A stretch of DNA of 64,000 nt from Terasakiella magnetica (GTDB lineage Bacteria > Pseudomonadota > Alphaproteobacteria > Rhodospirillales > Magnetospirillaceae), in the NCBI GenBank assembly GCA_902729415.1, contig CACVCF010000223.1:1-64000 (forward strand), given 5' to 3'. This document shows, piece after piece, positions 37,291 to 46,735 of this stretch (the first letter of the stretch is position 1; each line of letters opens with the position of its first letter). The translations under genes were made by a program, and so were the position numbers. The notes beneath the pieces are model-generated. The model had not been told where the DNA came from and made no database searches. It saw only the letters and a list, made by a program, of their open reading frames with translations.

Positions 37291-38544
37291 GTGTCCGTAC
37301 CGCTGCTTCGCCCCTTTCCCGGTCTGCGTCCCACCGCCGAAACCGCCGCCCAGGTGGCGGCGCCGCCTTACGATGTCTTGTCGTCGGAGGAGGCCCGCGT
37401 GATGGCGGCGGATAAGCCGTTGAGCTTTCTGCACGTCTCCAAGCCCGAGATCGACCTGCCCGTAGACACCGATGTCTATGCCCCCGCCGTCTACGGCAAG
37501 GCGAAGGAGAACCTGGGCAAGATGGTGGCGGCGGGGGTGCTGGCGCGCGACGCCAAGCCCTGCTTCTACGTCTACCGCATCAAGATGGGCGATCACGTCC
37601 AGACCGGCATCGTCGGCGGCGGCTCGGTGGCGGCCTATGACGCCAACCGTATCCGCAAGCATGAATTCACCCGCCCCGACAAGGAGGACGACCGCGTCCG
37701 TCAGATCGATGCCTGCGACGCCCAGACCGGACCGGTGCTGCTGGCCCATCGCAATACCCCCGATCTTGCCGCCGCCATCGCCGCTACCACCCTTGAGGCT
37801 CCGGCTTATGAGGTCACCGCCGCCGACGGTATCGTTCATACCTTGTGGGTGATGGCCGATGAGGTGCGGCTGAAAAGTGTGACCAAGGCCTTTGACGCCA
37901 TGAAGGCGGTCTATATCGCTGATGGTCATCACCGCTCGGCGGCGGCGTCGCGGGTGGCCATGGTCCGGCGCGAGCGCAAATGCTGCGCCAGCGGCGAGGA
38001 GGCCTATGAATCCTTCCTGGTGGTGACCTTCCCCATCGAGGAGATGAAGATCCTCGACTACAACCGGGTGGTGCGTGATCTCAACGGCTTGACGCCCGCC
38101 GCCTTCCTGGCTGCGCTGGAGGCTGAATTCACCGTGGAGCCGGTGGCCGATCAGGCCCGGCCGCAGGCGCCGCGCGGCTTTGGCCTTTATCTCAAGGGGC
38201 AGTGGTACCGTCTGGGGCTTAAAAACGCCCTGCCGCCGGAAAGCGACCCGGTGGCGCGGCTTGATGTCAGCCTGCTGTCCGATCGCCTGCTGGGGCCGGT
38301 TCTGGGCATCACCGACCTTCGCAAGGACAAGCGCATCGACTTTGTCGGCGGCAAGCGCGGCCTGGGCGAACTGGAAAAGCGGGTGGATTCGGGCGAGATG
38401 GCGGCGGCCTTTGCCTTGTTCCCCACCCGGATGGAAGATCTGGTCGCCGTGGCCGATGCGGGCGAGGTCATGCCCCCCAAATCCACCTGGTTCGAGCCCA
38501 AGCTGGCCGACGGTCTGGTCAGCTATCCCCTGGATTGGCGCTGA
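37291..38544 (+). CDS. DUF1015-family protein
   Basis: A 417-residue protein of the DUF1015 family, whose biochemical function is not established. The N-terminal PFPGLRPTAETAAQVAAPPYDVLS and central YIADGHHRSAAA (an HHR motif) are diagnostic. The start is GTG 37291 with CGGAGA about ten bases upstream. Relatives are frequently found beside serine-synthesis genes, and here it is divergent from serB. Its 3' end overlaps the convergent kinase gene by 22 bp. Confidence 0.9.
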   Translation: MSVPLLRPFPGLRPTAETAAQVAAPPYDVLSSEEARVMAADKPLSFLHVSKPEIDLPVDTDVYAPAVYGKAKENLGKMVAAGVLARDAKPCFYVYRIKMGDHVQTGIVGGGSVAAYDANRIRKHEFTRPDKEDDRVRQIDACDAQTGPVLLAHRNTPDLAAAIAATTLEAPAYEVTAADGIVHTLWVMADEVRLKSVTKAFDAMKAVYIADGHHRSAAASRVAMVRRERKCCASGEEAYESFLVVTFPIEEMKILDYNRVVRDLNGLTPAAFLAALEAEFTVEPVADQARPQAPRGFGLYLKGQWYRLGLKNALPPESDPVARLDVSLLSDRLLGPVLGITDLRKDKRIDFVGGKRGLGELEKRVDSGEMAAAFALFPTRMEDLVAVADAGEVMPPKSTWFEPKLADGLVSYPLDWR

Positions 38545-40511
38545 TCTCCGATCACGCAGGAGGCAGGGAAGCGGATGGTGACAGTGGTGCCTTTGCCGGT
38601 TTCCGAGGTCACGTTGAGGCTGCCGCCGTGCAGCTCGGCCAGGGACCGGGCCAGCGGCAGGCCGAGGCCCGCACCTTCGAAGCGGCGGTCGAGGCCGCTG
38701 TCGACCTGGCCGAACGGCGATAGGGCGATGGCGATCTCGTCGGCATTCATGCCGATGCCGGTATCGGAGACCTGGAAAATCAACGATCCCTCCGCCTCGT
38801 ATTCCGCTGACAAGGTGACGGTGCCGCGTGGATTGGTGAACTTGACGGCATTGCCGAGAAGGTTGAGCAGGATCTGTTTGGTGCGCCTGATATCGACCAT
38901 CAACCGGGGCAAGGTGGCGGGGATGGCCTGGACCAGACGAATGCTGCCTTGTTCGGCACGGTTTCCTACCAGCCGCAGGCAGGACTCGGCCAGGTCGAAG
39001 GCATCGGTCTCCTCGACACACAAGCTGAAGGCGCCGATCTCGATGCGCGAGATGTCGAGAATATCGTTGATCATGGACAGCAGGTGCTGACCGGCAGAAT
39101 TGATGTCGCGGGCGTAGTCACGATAGCGCTCGCTTAACGTGCCGAACATCTCGCGGGCGAGGATCTCGGAGAACCCGAGGATGGCGTTGAGCGGTGTCCG
39201 CAATTCATGGCTCATGGCCGCCAGGAAATCGGTCTTGGTGCGGTTGGCGGCTTCGGCCATCACCTTGGCCTCGCGCAGGCGTTCTTCGGCGTGGTGGCGG
39301 TGGGTGACTTCATGGGCGATCACCATTACCCTTGGAGTATCGCCCGCATGACTGGGATAGGGGGTGACGGTGGTCTCGAACCAGCGGCCCTCGCGGTCAT
39401 CCTCGTAATGGATGGCGCGGCTTTCGGCAATGGCCTGGAGGGCAAAAGCCTTGCGGCGTTCGGCCACGACGGGAGTCATGTTGCGGAAAATATTGGCGCT
39501 GATCAGGTCTTCCTTGGTTGCTCCCATGGAATGGGCGGCACCATGGTTGAGGTCGATGATCAAGCCGTTCATATCCAGCAGGAAGACGATCAGGCCCGGC
39601 GCATCCAGCATGGCCCGTGCCATGGTCGCGGCCTCGCGCAGCGATTCCTCGGCCTGATGGCGGGCGGTAATGTCGGTGAAGGTGCTGATAAAGCCCCGAC
39701 CCGGAATGGGGTTGCCGCGAACCTCGACCACCGTGCCGTCGGGGCGGATGCGGTCGAAGGCGTGGGGTTCCATGCGTCGAGCGACCTCGACGCGAGCCCC
39801 GGCCTGCTCCAAGGGATTGCCGGGGCCGTATTCACCGCGTTGGGCGTTATAGAGCATGAAATCGTAAAACGGCGTCCCCCGGATGCCGAGATGGGGCGGG
39901 ATCTGGGTCAGGTCGTGAAAAGCCCGGTTGACGACCACTAGATCAAGGTTGGAATCGAAGACACTGACCCCTTGCGGCATGGCCTCCACCGTGGCTTCCA
40001 GTAATTCGGCATAGGCGCGATAGCGCTCTTCGCTGGCTTGCAGGGCGCGGGTGCGCCTGTCCACCATCTGATCTAGGCGTTCGTTGGATTCGCGCAGGTT
40101 CCCCGCCACCTGACGGGCGATGGTGACGTCGCTGTAGGTGGTGACGAAGCCGCCGTCGGGCAGGGGGGTGCCGATGATTTCGATAACGGTACCGTCGGGG
40201 CGGGTGCGCTCGGCGCGGTGGGGCTTGAACTGACTGGCTTGGGCCACCCGTTCCGCCACCAGGGCTTCCACGTCGCAGGGGCCGTATTCGCCTCGCTTGG
40301 CGTTGAAGCGGATGACCTCGTCAAAGGCCAAGCCGTGACAGATAAGATCCGGCGGCAATTGATGGAGGTCGATAAAGCGCTGGTTCCACAGCACCAGCCG
40401 CAGATCCTGGTCGAACACCGAGATGCCCTGATCCACATGCTCCAGAACGCTTTGTATCAGACCAAAGCCGATGGTTTCACCGAGTTCGGGCGGGCGGGCC
40501 CCCTCTGCCAT
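38523..40511 (-). CDS. Triple-PAS histidine kinase
   Basis: A 662-residue soluble kinase. Two PAS domains of the same subtype (RFNAKRGEYGP, about 20-135; LYNAQRGEYGP, about 165-285) and a third, different PAS (about 300-405) are followed by HisKA (MSHELRTPLNAI) and HATPase (DTGIGM, GAGLGLPLARS). There is no receiver or membrane segment. The ATG lies 2 bp after the stop of the hemerythrin-domain gene, so the two are very probably co-transcribed. That placement suggests the kinase acts in the same redox/c-di-GMP circuit. No partner regulator is adjacent. Confidence 0.92.
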   Translation of the reverse strand: MAEGARPPELGETIGFGLIQSVLEHVDQGISVFDQDLRLVLWNQRFIDLHQLPPDLICHGLAFDEVIRFNAKRGEYGPCDVEALVAERVAQASQFKPHRAERTRPDGTVIEIIGTPLPDGGFVTTYSDVTIARQVAGNLRESNERLDQMVDRRTRALQASEERYRAYAELLEATVEAMPQGVSVFDSNLDLVVVNRAFHDLTQIPPHLGIRGTPFYDFMLYNAQRGEYGPGNPLEQAGARVEVARRMEPHAFDRIRPDGTVVEVRGNPIPGRGFISTFTDITARHQAEESLREAATMARAMLDAPGLIVFLLDMNGLIIDLNHGAAHSMGATKEDLISANIFRNMTPVVAERRKAFALQAIAESRAIHYEDDREGRWFETTVTPYPSHAGDTPRVMVIAHEVTHRHHAEERLREAKVMAEAANRTKTDFLAAMSHELRTPLNAILGFSEILAREMFGTLSERYRDYARDINSAGQHLLSMINDILDISRIEIGAFSLCVEETDAFDLAESCLRLVGNRAEQGSIRLVQAIPATLPRLMVDIRRTKQILLNLLGNAVKFTNPRGTVTLSAEYEAEGSLIFQVSDTGIGMNADEIAIALSPFGQVDSGLDRRFEGAGLGLPLARSLAELHGGSLNVTSETGKGTTVTIRFPASCVIGDQRQSRG

Positions 40512-40513
40512 CG

Positions 40514-43126
40514 CTAATAGACTCCCCGTTCATTGAAGAAGGCCGAATAGCGACGATCTTCCACCAGAATGTGGTTCGCGATCCAGTTTTGCAGAAAGAC
40601 CAGCACCTCGGAAGCGCTCATAGTCTGTGTCGACAGCCGTTCCTCCAATTCGCGGACTTGGACCAGCAGGCGCTTATGTTTGGCGGCGTGGCCCGCCTGC
40701 TCGGGATAGCCATAGCGTTCCAGCAGAGTCTCTTCCTCGGCGAAGTGGTACATGGTGTAGCCCATGAGGAAATCCAGAGCTTCGGACATTTCCGCCTGTC
40801 CCTTGCCCTGATGGATGGCGTGGAGCAGCCGGTTGCCCATTTCGAACAGGCGTCGGTGATGGTTGTCGATGCGCTGGACGTTGACGCTGTAGCCATCGTG
40901 CCAGACCAGCTCCTCCGACGCATTTCCCTGAGGCTCGGAATGGGCGCGGGTACGGCGGTGGAAGGTCTCGAACAGCTTCCAGCGCACCCCCGGAATATCG
41001 CGCAAGGTGGCGGCGGGAACCGAATAAAGCTCCACCGGCCCGGTAGTGACGATCCGGCTGAGGCGCGGCGTGTCGAAGACGGCGATCTCCTCACCAAAAA
41101 AATCGCCGGGCTCCAACCGCTCCAGTTCATGCTCGCCCACCAGACGGATGGCCTGACCAACCCGGATCAACCCCACATGGCGGTCGCCGAGGGTGACTGT
41201 TTCCCCACTCGTGAACACCTGCGGCCGCATGTCGTTGGCGATGCGGTTCAAGGTGCCGGTGGAGACCACTTCGCCGAACAGCCACGTATGTTGCAGGAAC
41301 TCACGGATTTCCATCAGCCGTGAGATATCCGCAAACAGGTCGTGGCGCTTGACGAATTCCAGATAGAACTCGCACGACAGTCTCAGCGCCTGGACATAGC
41401 TGGTGGCGCGGTAGGTCTCCATGGACGGCAGATTGTGCAGCCCGGCCAATTCACCGATCAGCGCGCCTGCGGATAGCTGGCTGCGGAACTGGCTGTCGCT
41501 GCTCAGCCTCTCGACCTGTCCATGCAGCAGCAGAAAGATGAACGGGCTCTCCTTGCCTTCACGGATCAAGATGGTCTCGGGGTTGAACGATGCCAACTGG
41601 CTGTTGAGCAGGATTTGCAGATGGGCGTCGGAGACGGTGGGGAAATATCCGGTCAGATGTTCGTAGGAGGCGCGGCGGGCGAAATCGCGGTTGCTGGGAA
41701 CCAGGACGTCCACCGTCCCGAATGAGGCCCCCGAGCCGATGCGCTTTTGCGCGTCCGACAGCTTGTTGGCGGTATGGGACAAGATGATCTTGCCCGAACG
41801 GTCGGCGGCGAAATCCTCTGCGGCACCGTGGATCAGGCCGCCGCCGATATCGACCTTCTTGACGTCGGCGGGCTCGGAATAGGTGGTGACGGTCTCGTTG
41901 AACCAGGCCTGGCTGAGCCCAGGTTTCATATCGTCGTCGGTGATCATGCGCTCAAGGATATCAAGCCCGACGATATCGGCGAAATGGGCATAGCTGCGAT
42001 AGCCGCCCTCGGCCAAAACCCGGAAAAAGAAAGGGGTGGTCTCGACCGGATGGGGCGAGAAGAACGGTTTGACCTCCAGCCCGTCCACGTCGTTCCACTC
42101 GTCCAGATTCAGGTCGTGGACCTCGAAATAATCGGCGAAATCCTCCTCCTCCATGGATAACAGCGCCACCAGCTTTTTGGTGACGGCGGCCCGGACCATG
42201 GGGGTGGCGTAGTATTTGATCCGGCGGTCGGCCCGGATCAAGGTGGTCAGCCCGGCGAAATGGTCGTCGTGGGAATGGGTGTGGAAGATCCCCTCGATCT
42301 CGTTGATGCCGATACCCAGCGAGGTCAGGGCGTAGATCATGTTGGGGGCTGCGTCGATCAGGAAGATGCGGCCCTGATAGACCAGGATGGCTCCCATGCT
42401 GGGCCGCCTGATATCCCAGCCGTCGCCGTCGCCGGAATGGACCACGGCGAAATATTCACGCGGGATCTGGTGATAGCCCAGGGTATAGGGGCATTCGTGA
42501 ATCTCGAACGGCGGCAGATTGAGATCGACGGTGACGGTCTTGCCGTCGTGGCCGAACTCGAATTTGTTGAGGTCCAGCCGCCGGACGGTGACGCCGTTTC
42601 TGATTTCCACCGCCTCGTCATTGAGGTTGAGGGTGTCAAGTAATTCGCGCGGATGTTGAATCCGGCCAAAGGCGAATTTCAGCTTCAGGCGCATCATATT
42701 GTGGGCGGTGATGGGGTCCAGCCCGGTTTCCAGCAATTCCTCGTTGGAGATCAGGCCGTAATTGCCGCGGTAGATGTATTGCAGTTGGGCCTGGACCTGC
42801 TCGGGGCGGCCGATCAGCAGAGGTTTGACGCCGGTATTGTTGGGGTGGCCGGGCAACAGCATGCCCTGGCGGTAAAACATCTGAAGGACGGGGAACTCCG
42901 CCAGATTACAGAATGCGCCATTCTGAATCATCACATCGGACAGCAAGATGACGTTGGGGCCGGTCTCGCACTGAATACCGTTCACTTCGGTGGGCAGGAT
43001 CAGGCCGCGCCGCATGAGGTGCTTGACCGTATCGGCGGGGCAGCCGCACAAAATGCGCAAATCCGCCTCGGGCACCTCGATCCAGGAAATCCCCGCCGCA
43101 ACATCGATTTTCTTGATACCTGACAT
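40514..43126 (-). CDS. Metallo-beta-lactamase/cNMP/cNMP/hemerythrin fusion protein
   Basis: An 870-residue multidomain protein. A unique N-terminal region of about 200 residues is followed by a metallo-beta-lactamase fold with the metal motif HTHSHDDH (residues 282-289) and a later ILSHTAN histidine. Two cyclic-nucleotide-binding-type domains (about 505-600 and 620-715) and a C-terminal bacteriohemerythrin (about 740-865) complete it. The hemerythrin ligands look complete: DNHHRR, HFAEEE, HAAKH and ANHILVED. There is no membrane helix. Hemerythrins bind O2 at a di-iron site, so an O2/redox sensor or enzyme is likely, but the substrate and effector are unknown. It lies between a diguanylate cyclase and a kinase gene. 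Confidence 0.88.
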   Translation of the reverse strand: MSGIKKIDVAAGISWIEVPEADLRILCGCPADTVKHLMRRGLILPTEVNGIQCETGPNVILLSDVMIQNGAFCNLAEFPVLQMFYRQGMLLPGHPNNTGVKPLLIGRPEQVQAQLQYIYRGNYGLISNEELLETGLDPITAHNMMRLKLKFAFGRIQHPRELLDTLNLNDEAVEIRNGVTVRRLDLNKFEFGHDGKTVTVDLNLPPFEIHECPYTLGYHQIPREYFAVVHSGDGDGWDIRRPSMGAILVYQGRIFLIDAAPNMIYALTSLGIGINEIEGIFHTHSHDDHFAGLTTLIRADRRIKYYATPMVRAAVTKKLVALLSMEEEDFADYFEVHDLNLDEWNDVDGLEVKPFFSPHPVETTPFFFRVLAEGGYRSYAHFADIVGLDILERMITDDDMKPGLSQAWFNETVTTYSEPADVKKVDIGGGLIHGAAEDFAADRSGKIILSHTANKLSDAQKRIGSGASFGTVDVLVPSNRDFARRASYEHLTGYFPTVSDAHLQILLNSQLASFNPETILIREGKESPFIFLLLHGQVERLSSDSQFRSQLSAGALIGELAGLHNLPSMETYRATSYVQALRLSCEFYLEFVKRHDLFADISRLMEIREFLQHTWLFGEVVSTGTLNRIANDMRPQVFTSGETVTLGDRHVGLIRVGQAIRLVGEHELERLEPGDFFGEEIAVFDTPRLSRIVTTGPVELYSVPAATLRDIPGVRWKLFETFHRRTRAHSEPQGNASEELVWHDGYSVNVQRIDNHHRRLFEMGNRLLHAIHQGKGQAEMSEALDFLMGYTMYHFAEEETLLERYGYPEQAGHAAKHKRLLVQVRELEERLSTQTMSASEVLVFLQNWIANHILVEDRRYSAFFNERGVY

Positions 43127-43185
43127 TTCATCCCCCTTCCCGTCCCAGGGAAAAGAGTAGCACAGCAGCTAAAAGGAATAGATGC

Positions 43186-44091
43186 TTACTCGCGCGGCTG
43201 ATAGAGCATGACACGGTTTTTTCCCAGCCGCTTACCGTCGTAAAGGGCGTTGTCGGCGCGCTCGAGAGATTCCTCCACCGATAAATCGGCGGTGAGGTCG
43301 GCCAGGCCAAAAGTGACGGTAATGCGAATGACGTTGCCTTTGTGCGTGGTCAGTTCCAGGGCTTCCACCGCCATGCGCATGCGTTCAAGCACCTGAAATC
43401 CGGCTTCGGAAGTGGCGGCGGGCAGGCAGATTAGGAATTCCTCGCCGCCATAGCGGTAAACAACGTCGTAGGGCCGCACCGCGGTGCGCAGGCAATCGGC
43501 GACGGCGCACAGCACCTGATCGCCGGTGGCATGGCCCCAGGTGTCGTTGATCTTCTTGAAGTTATCCACGTCAGCCAATCCGACGCAGCACGGCTGCTCC
43601 AGGCGGATGGCGCGGTCGCGCTCACCGATCAGGTGGGTCATCATGGTCTGGCGGTTGCCCAGGCCGGTCAGGGGGTCGACGGTGGCAAGGGTCCGCCACA
43701 CCTCGCGCTCAAGATTCTGGGCGGCGGCGCTGAAGGCCAGAACCAAGGACATCATCGCCTCGTAATCGGAGGTGGTGGTGGCCTGTCCGGCATTGGTCCG
43801 CGCCGTCATGCGGTCGGCTTTCTCGTGAATTTCGGCATGCAGTTCGCGGATGGTGGCAAACTCGCTATAGCCTCCCAGCATCTCGGAGGTGGCCTGGGCC
43901 ATCCAGGTATCGAGGGCGCAGGTGATGGGGGCGATCGGGCTGGCGCCGCTGTCGGTTCTGGTCAGCACGCTGCTGTACCAGTAGCGCAGCCAGTCGGTAT
44001 GGTTGCTGAGCGCATGCTGGTAGGCGCTCAGTTCGGCGAAGATGCTTTCCGCCCGGAAGTGGGGGGCGATGTCATCGGTCTTTGCAGCCAT
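43186..44091 (-). CDS. Zinc-type (CZB) diguanylate cyclase, DgcZ-like
   Basis: A 301-residue cyclase that makes c-di-GMP. The C-terminal GGDEF domain has the variant YRYGGEEF (GGEEF at 215-219), which is catalytically normal. The N-terminal domain matches the chemoreceptor zinc-binding (CZB) pattern of E. coli DgcZ: His31 in NHTDW, Cys58 in TCALDTW, His85 and His89 in RELHAEIHEK. All four zinc ligands are present. In DgcZ zinc binding inhibits the cyclase; the same control here is inference from homology. It lies 59 bp before the hemerythrin gene and 28 bp after the EAL gene. Confidence 0.92.
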   Translation of the reverse strand: MAAKTDDIAPHFRAESIFAELSAYQHALSNHTDWLRYWYSSVLTRTDSGASPIAPITCALDTWMAQATSEMLGGYSEFATIRELHAEIHEKADRMTARTNAGQATTTSDYEAMMSLVLAFSAAAQNLEREVWRTLATVDPLTGLGNRQTMMTHLIGERDRAIRLEQPCCVGLADVDNFKKINDTWGHATGDQVLCAVADCLRTAVRPYDVVYRYGGEEFLICLPAATSEAGFQVLERMRMAVEALELTTHKGNVIRITVTFGLADLTADLSVEESLERADNALYDGKRLGKNRVMLYQPRE

Positions 44092-44119
44092 ATGTCATTG
44101 TCCCCTTTGACCGGTCTGT

Positions 44120-45280
44120 TTATCGGGCGGCGTGCCAGCGTGTCATGATCGCATCGGCCGCGTCGGGCGCCGAGAAATGATAGCCCTGTCCCATGGTGCA
44201 GCCGATTTCCAGCATCACCTCGACCATGGAGGCATTTTGCACTCCTTCGGCAATCACTTGGGTATCAAGACTGCGGGCGAGGCTGACGATGGCCTCCATG
44301 ATCGCGCGGCGGCGGGGCGAGTCTTGGATGCCTTCAACCAGCGAGCGGTCGATCTTGATGATGTCCACCGGTACCCGCGCCAGCAGACTGAGCGACGAGA
44401 ACCCGCTGCCGAAATCGTCGAGAGCCACCTTGACCCCCAGGCTGCGCAGATCCGAGACCAGGGTTTCCGCCGCCGCGATGTCGTCGAGCAGAACCGTTTC
44501 GGTGATCTCGACGCAGACGCGCGAGGCGGGAAGGCTGTGCTGGGCCAGCATCCGCCGCAGGGTATCCTGAAGGGTGTTGTTGCGTAGATGCCAGGCCGAG
44601 ATATTGACGCTGACGAAAGGAGCGTCCGGTCCCTTGCCGAAGGCGGCGCATAGCCCCAGGGCGTGATCGGCCATGCTGAGGTCGATGCGCCGGATCAGGC
44701 CGGTTCGCTTGGCCAGCGGCAGGAAACTGAAGGGCTGCAAGATGCCCAGCCGTTCCGATTGCCCGCGGGCCAGGGCCTCGAAGCCGAGAACCTTGCCATC
44801 CCTTAAGTCGACGATGGGTTGGAGGAAGGGGAGAATCTCACCGTGGATGATGGAATCGGCGATATCGCGCTCGCGCTGCAACTGGGGATCGCCTTCGCCC
44901 AGATCGGAAATCAGGCAGGTCGAGATGCCGCCGGTTCCGTCGATCATGGCGTTTTGAACCTGACGGAAGCGCCCCACCAGCTTCAGCATCAGTTCGGCGA
45001 AAAACGGATCGGCGGTGGCGATGGTCTGGCGGATGCGTTCGGCATTGACTGTGATCATCTGGGTCGGTTTGACCGCGATGGCCGAGGCCGAACGGAGAGA
45101 ATTGTCGATCACGCCCAACTCACCGAACACTTCTCCCGGCCCCAGCCGGGCGAGGGCCTGATGCTCGCCGTCGCGGTTCACGAAGATTTCGACCCAACCA
45201 TCTTCAATCAGATACGCACAATCGGCCACATCTCCTTCGCAAAAGATCATGGTTCCGGCGGCGACGCTGGTGCTTAACAT
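44120..45280 (-). CDS. cNMP-binding-domain EAL phosphodiesterase
   Basis: A 386-residue soluble protein. A Crp-type cyclic-nucleotide-binding domain (about 1-120; FCEGDVADCAYLIEDG, LGPGEVFGELGVID) is joined to an EAL domain. The EAL motifs look intact: GFEALARG, VNISAWH, EITETVLL, LDDFGSGFSS, KIDRSL and EGVQN, so c-di-GMP hydrolysis is expected. ATG 45280 has AGGGG about eight bases upstream. Next to the cyclase it gives the locus both synthesis and breakdown of c-di-GMP. Confidence 0.92.
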   Translation of the reverse strand: MLSTSVAAGTMIFCEGDVADCAYLIEDGWVEIFVNRDGEHQALARLGPGEVFGELGVIDNSLRSASAIAVKPTQMITVNAERIRQTIATADPFFAELMLKLVGRFRQVQNAMIDGTGGISTCLISDLGEGDPQLQRERDIADSIIHGEILPFLQPIVDLRDGKVLGFEALARGQSERLGILQPFSFLPLAKRTGLIRRIDLSMADHALGLCAAFGKGPDAPFVSVNISAWHLRNNTLQDTLRRMLAQHSLPASRVCVEITETVLLDDIAAAETLVSDLRSLGVKVALDDFGSGFSSLSLLARVPVDIIKIDRSLVEGIQDSPRRRAIMEAIVSLARSLDTQVIAEGVQNASMVEVMLEIGCTMGQGYHFSAPDAADAIMTRWHAAR

Positions 45281-45352
45281 GAAAGACCCCTGGTTGAAGA
45301 GATAGCCATAGTGAAGCACGCCAGGACCGTCTTGGCCAGATGTGTCGAAGGT

Positions 45353-46735
45353 CTATCGCGGCGGCGGGAAGATCAGAGAGAATTTCGCCCCGCCATTGTC
45401 GGCCTCTTCCACCATCACCGTACCGCCATGGGCCTCCATGATCCGCTTGACGATGGCCAGGCCCAGACCGGCTCCGCTGCGGCGGCGGTCGACTCGCCAA
45501 AAGCGCTGAAAGATACGTTCGCGGTATTCTGGCGGCACGCCCGGCCCCGCATCCACCACCTCGATGGTGGCGGGGGGGCATACCCGGACCGAGACGGTGC
45601 TGCCCTCGGGGGTGTGGGTCAGGGCGTTCTCAACCAGGTTGCGTACGGCGTTGAAGATAACCTCGCTGCTGCCGTGGATGGGGGCGACCGCTCCGGTCTC
45701 GATCACCTCGATCATGCGGCCGCATTTGAGTGCCATGGGGGCCAGGAACGCCCCCACATCCACTGTGATGGCGCCCAGATCAGCCAGTTCATCGGTCGGA
45801 ATGCTCAGGGCCTCCACTTGGGCGACGCCAAGCAGTTGGCTGATCAGCCGGGCCATGGAATCCAAGTCCTTGGCCAAGGAATCACGGGCAGGAATATCGG
45901 ACAGCGTGTCCACATTGGCGCGCAGTACCGCCAATGGCGTGCGCAATTCGTGGGCGGCGTCGGCGGTGAACTCCCGCTGGACCTGAAAGCCTGCTTCCAG
46001 ACGGTCGAGAGCCGAATTGACCGCGACGACCAGGGGCATGATCTCACGCGGGACGCCATCGATGGGCAGGCGCACATCGGTGGTGGTGGGGCCGATGGCG
46101 GCGGCCTGCTCGGACAGGCGTTGCAGCGGTTTCAGCGACGAGCGGACCGTGAGGATGCCGACCACCAGCAGTGACAGCAGAAACGGCGCCCCCACCCATC
46201 CCCCGGCTTCGGCGAATTCTTTAATCAGGCGCCGGGTCAGTGAGTCGAAGTCGCGCCCGCTTTGCTCGACCTGGATCAGAACGGAGTGACCGGAAACATT
46301 CACCGGCACCGCCGCGCCAAACATAAGCTCGGGACCGGGGCCGTCGGTGTTGTGGGTATAGAAGGTGGCGTTGCCATCACTGTCCCTGTCGCTGTCACTC
46401 AGGGTTCCTGGAAAATCTTCGACCACTCCACCTTCCTGGAACAGCAGGGCGCCGGTCTCGGCGTTGCGAATCCCAAAGCGATGGTTGCCGGCCGAGGTGG
46501 CATAGGCGGCCTGGATCGCCGGAGAAAGCAGGAGGATGAGCTGTCCCTCGGGAGTGATGGAGAGATGATGGCCGATGATCGCGGCGTTTTCAGCCAAGGC
46601 GCGGTTGCGGATGAGTTGAGAGGTGGAATCGTACTTCCACCATAGCCAGGAATAGGCAATGACGATGGCTACCAGCGTCGTCAGCGACAGGCGGATGACG
46701 ATACGCCACAAGATGGCCGGAGACTTTGGAGTCAC
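45353..46735 (-). CDS. Membrane sensor histidine kinase of a two-component pair
   Basis: A 460-residue kinase with TM1 (about 11-30), a periplasmic sensor of about 145 residues, TM2 (about 178-200), a HAMP-like segment, HisKA (DAAHELRTPLAVL, about 250) and HATPase (DAGPGVP, GAGLGLAIVKR). The layout is that of QseC/TctE-type kinases. Its ATG overlaps the stop of the regulator gene. The signal is unknown. Confidence 0.93.
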   Translation of the reverse strand: MTPKSPAILWRIVIRLSLTTLVAIVIAYSWLWWKYDSTSQLIRNRALAENAAIIGHHLSITPEGQLILLLSPAIQAAYATSAGNHRFGIRNAETGALLFQEGGVVEDFPGTLSDSDRDSDGNATFYTHNTDGPGPELMFGAAVPVNVSGHSVLIQVEQSGRDFDSLTRRLIKEFAEAGGWVGAPFLLSLLVVGILTVRSSLKPLQRLSEQAAAIGPTTTDVRLPIDGVPREIMPLVVAVNSALDRLEAGFQVQREFTADAAHELRTPLAVLRANVDTLSDIPARDSLAKDLDSMARLISQLLGVAQVEALSIPTDELADLGAITVDVGAFLAPMALKCGRMIEVIETGAVAPIHGSSEVIFNAVRNLVENALTHTPEGSTVSVRVCPPATIEVVDAGPGVPPEYRERIFQRFWRVDRRRSGAGLGLAIVKRIMEAHGGTVMVEEADNGGAKFSLIFPPPR

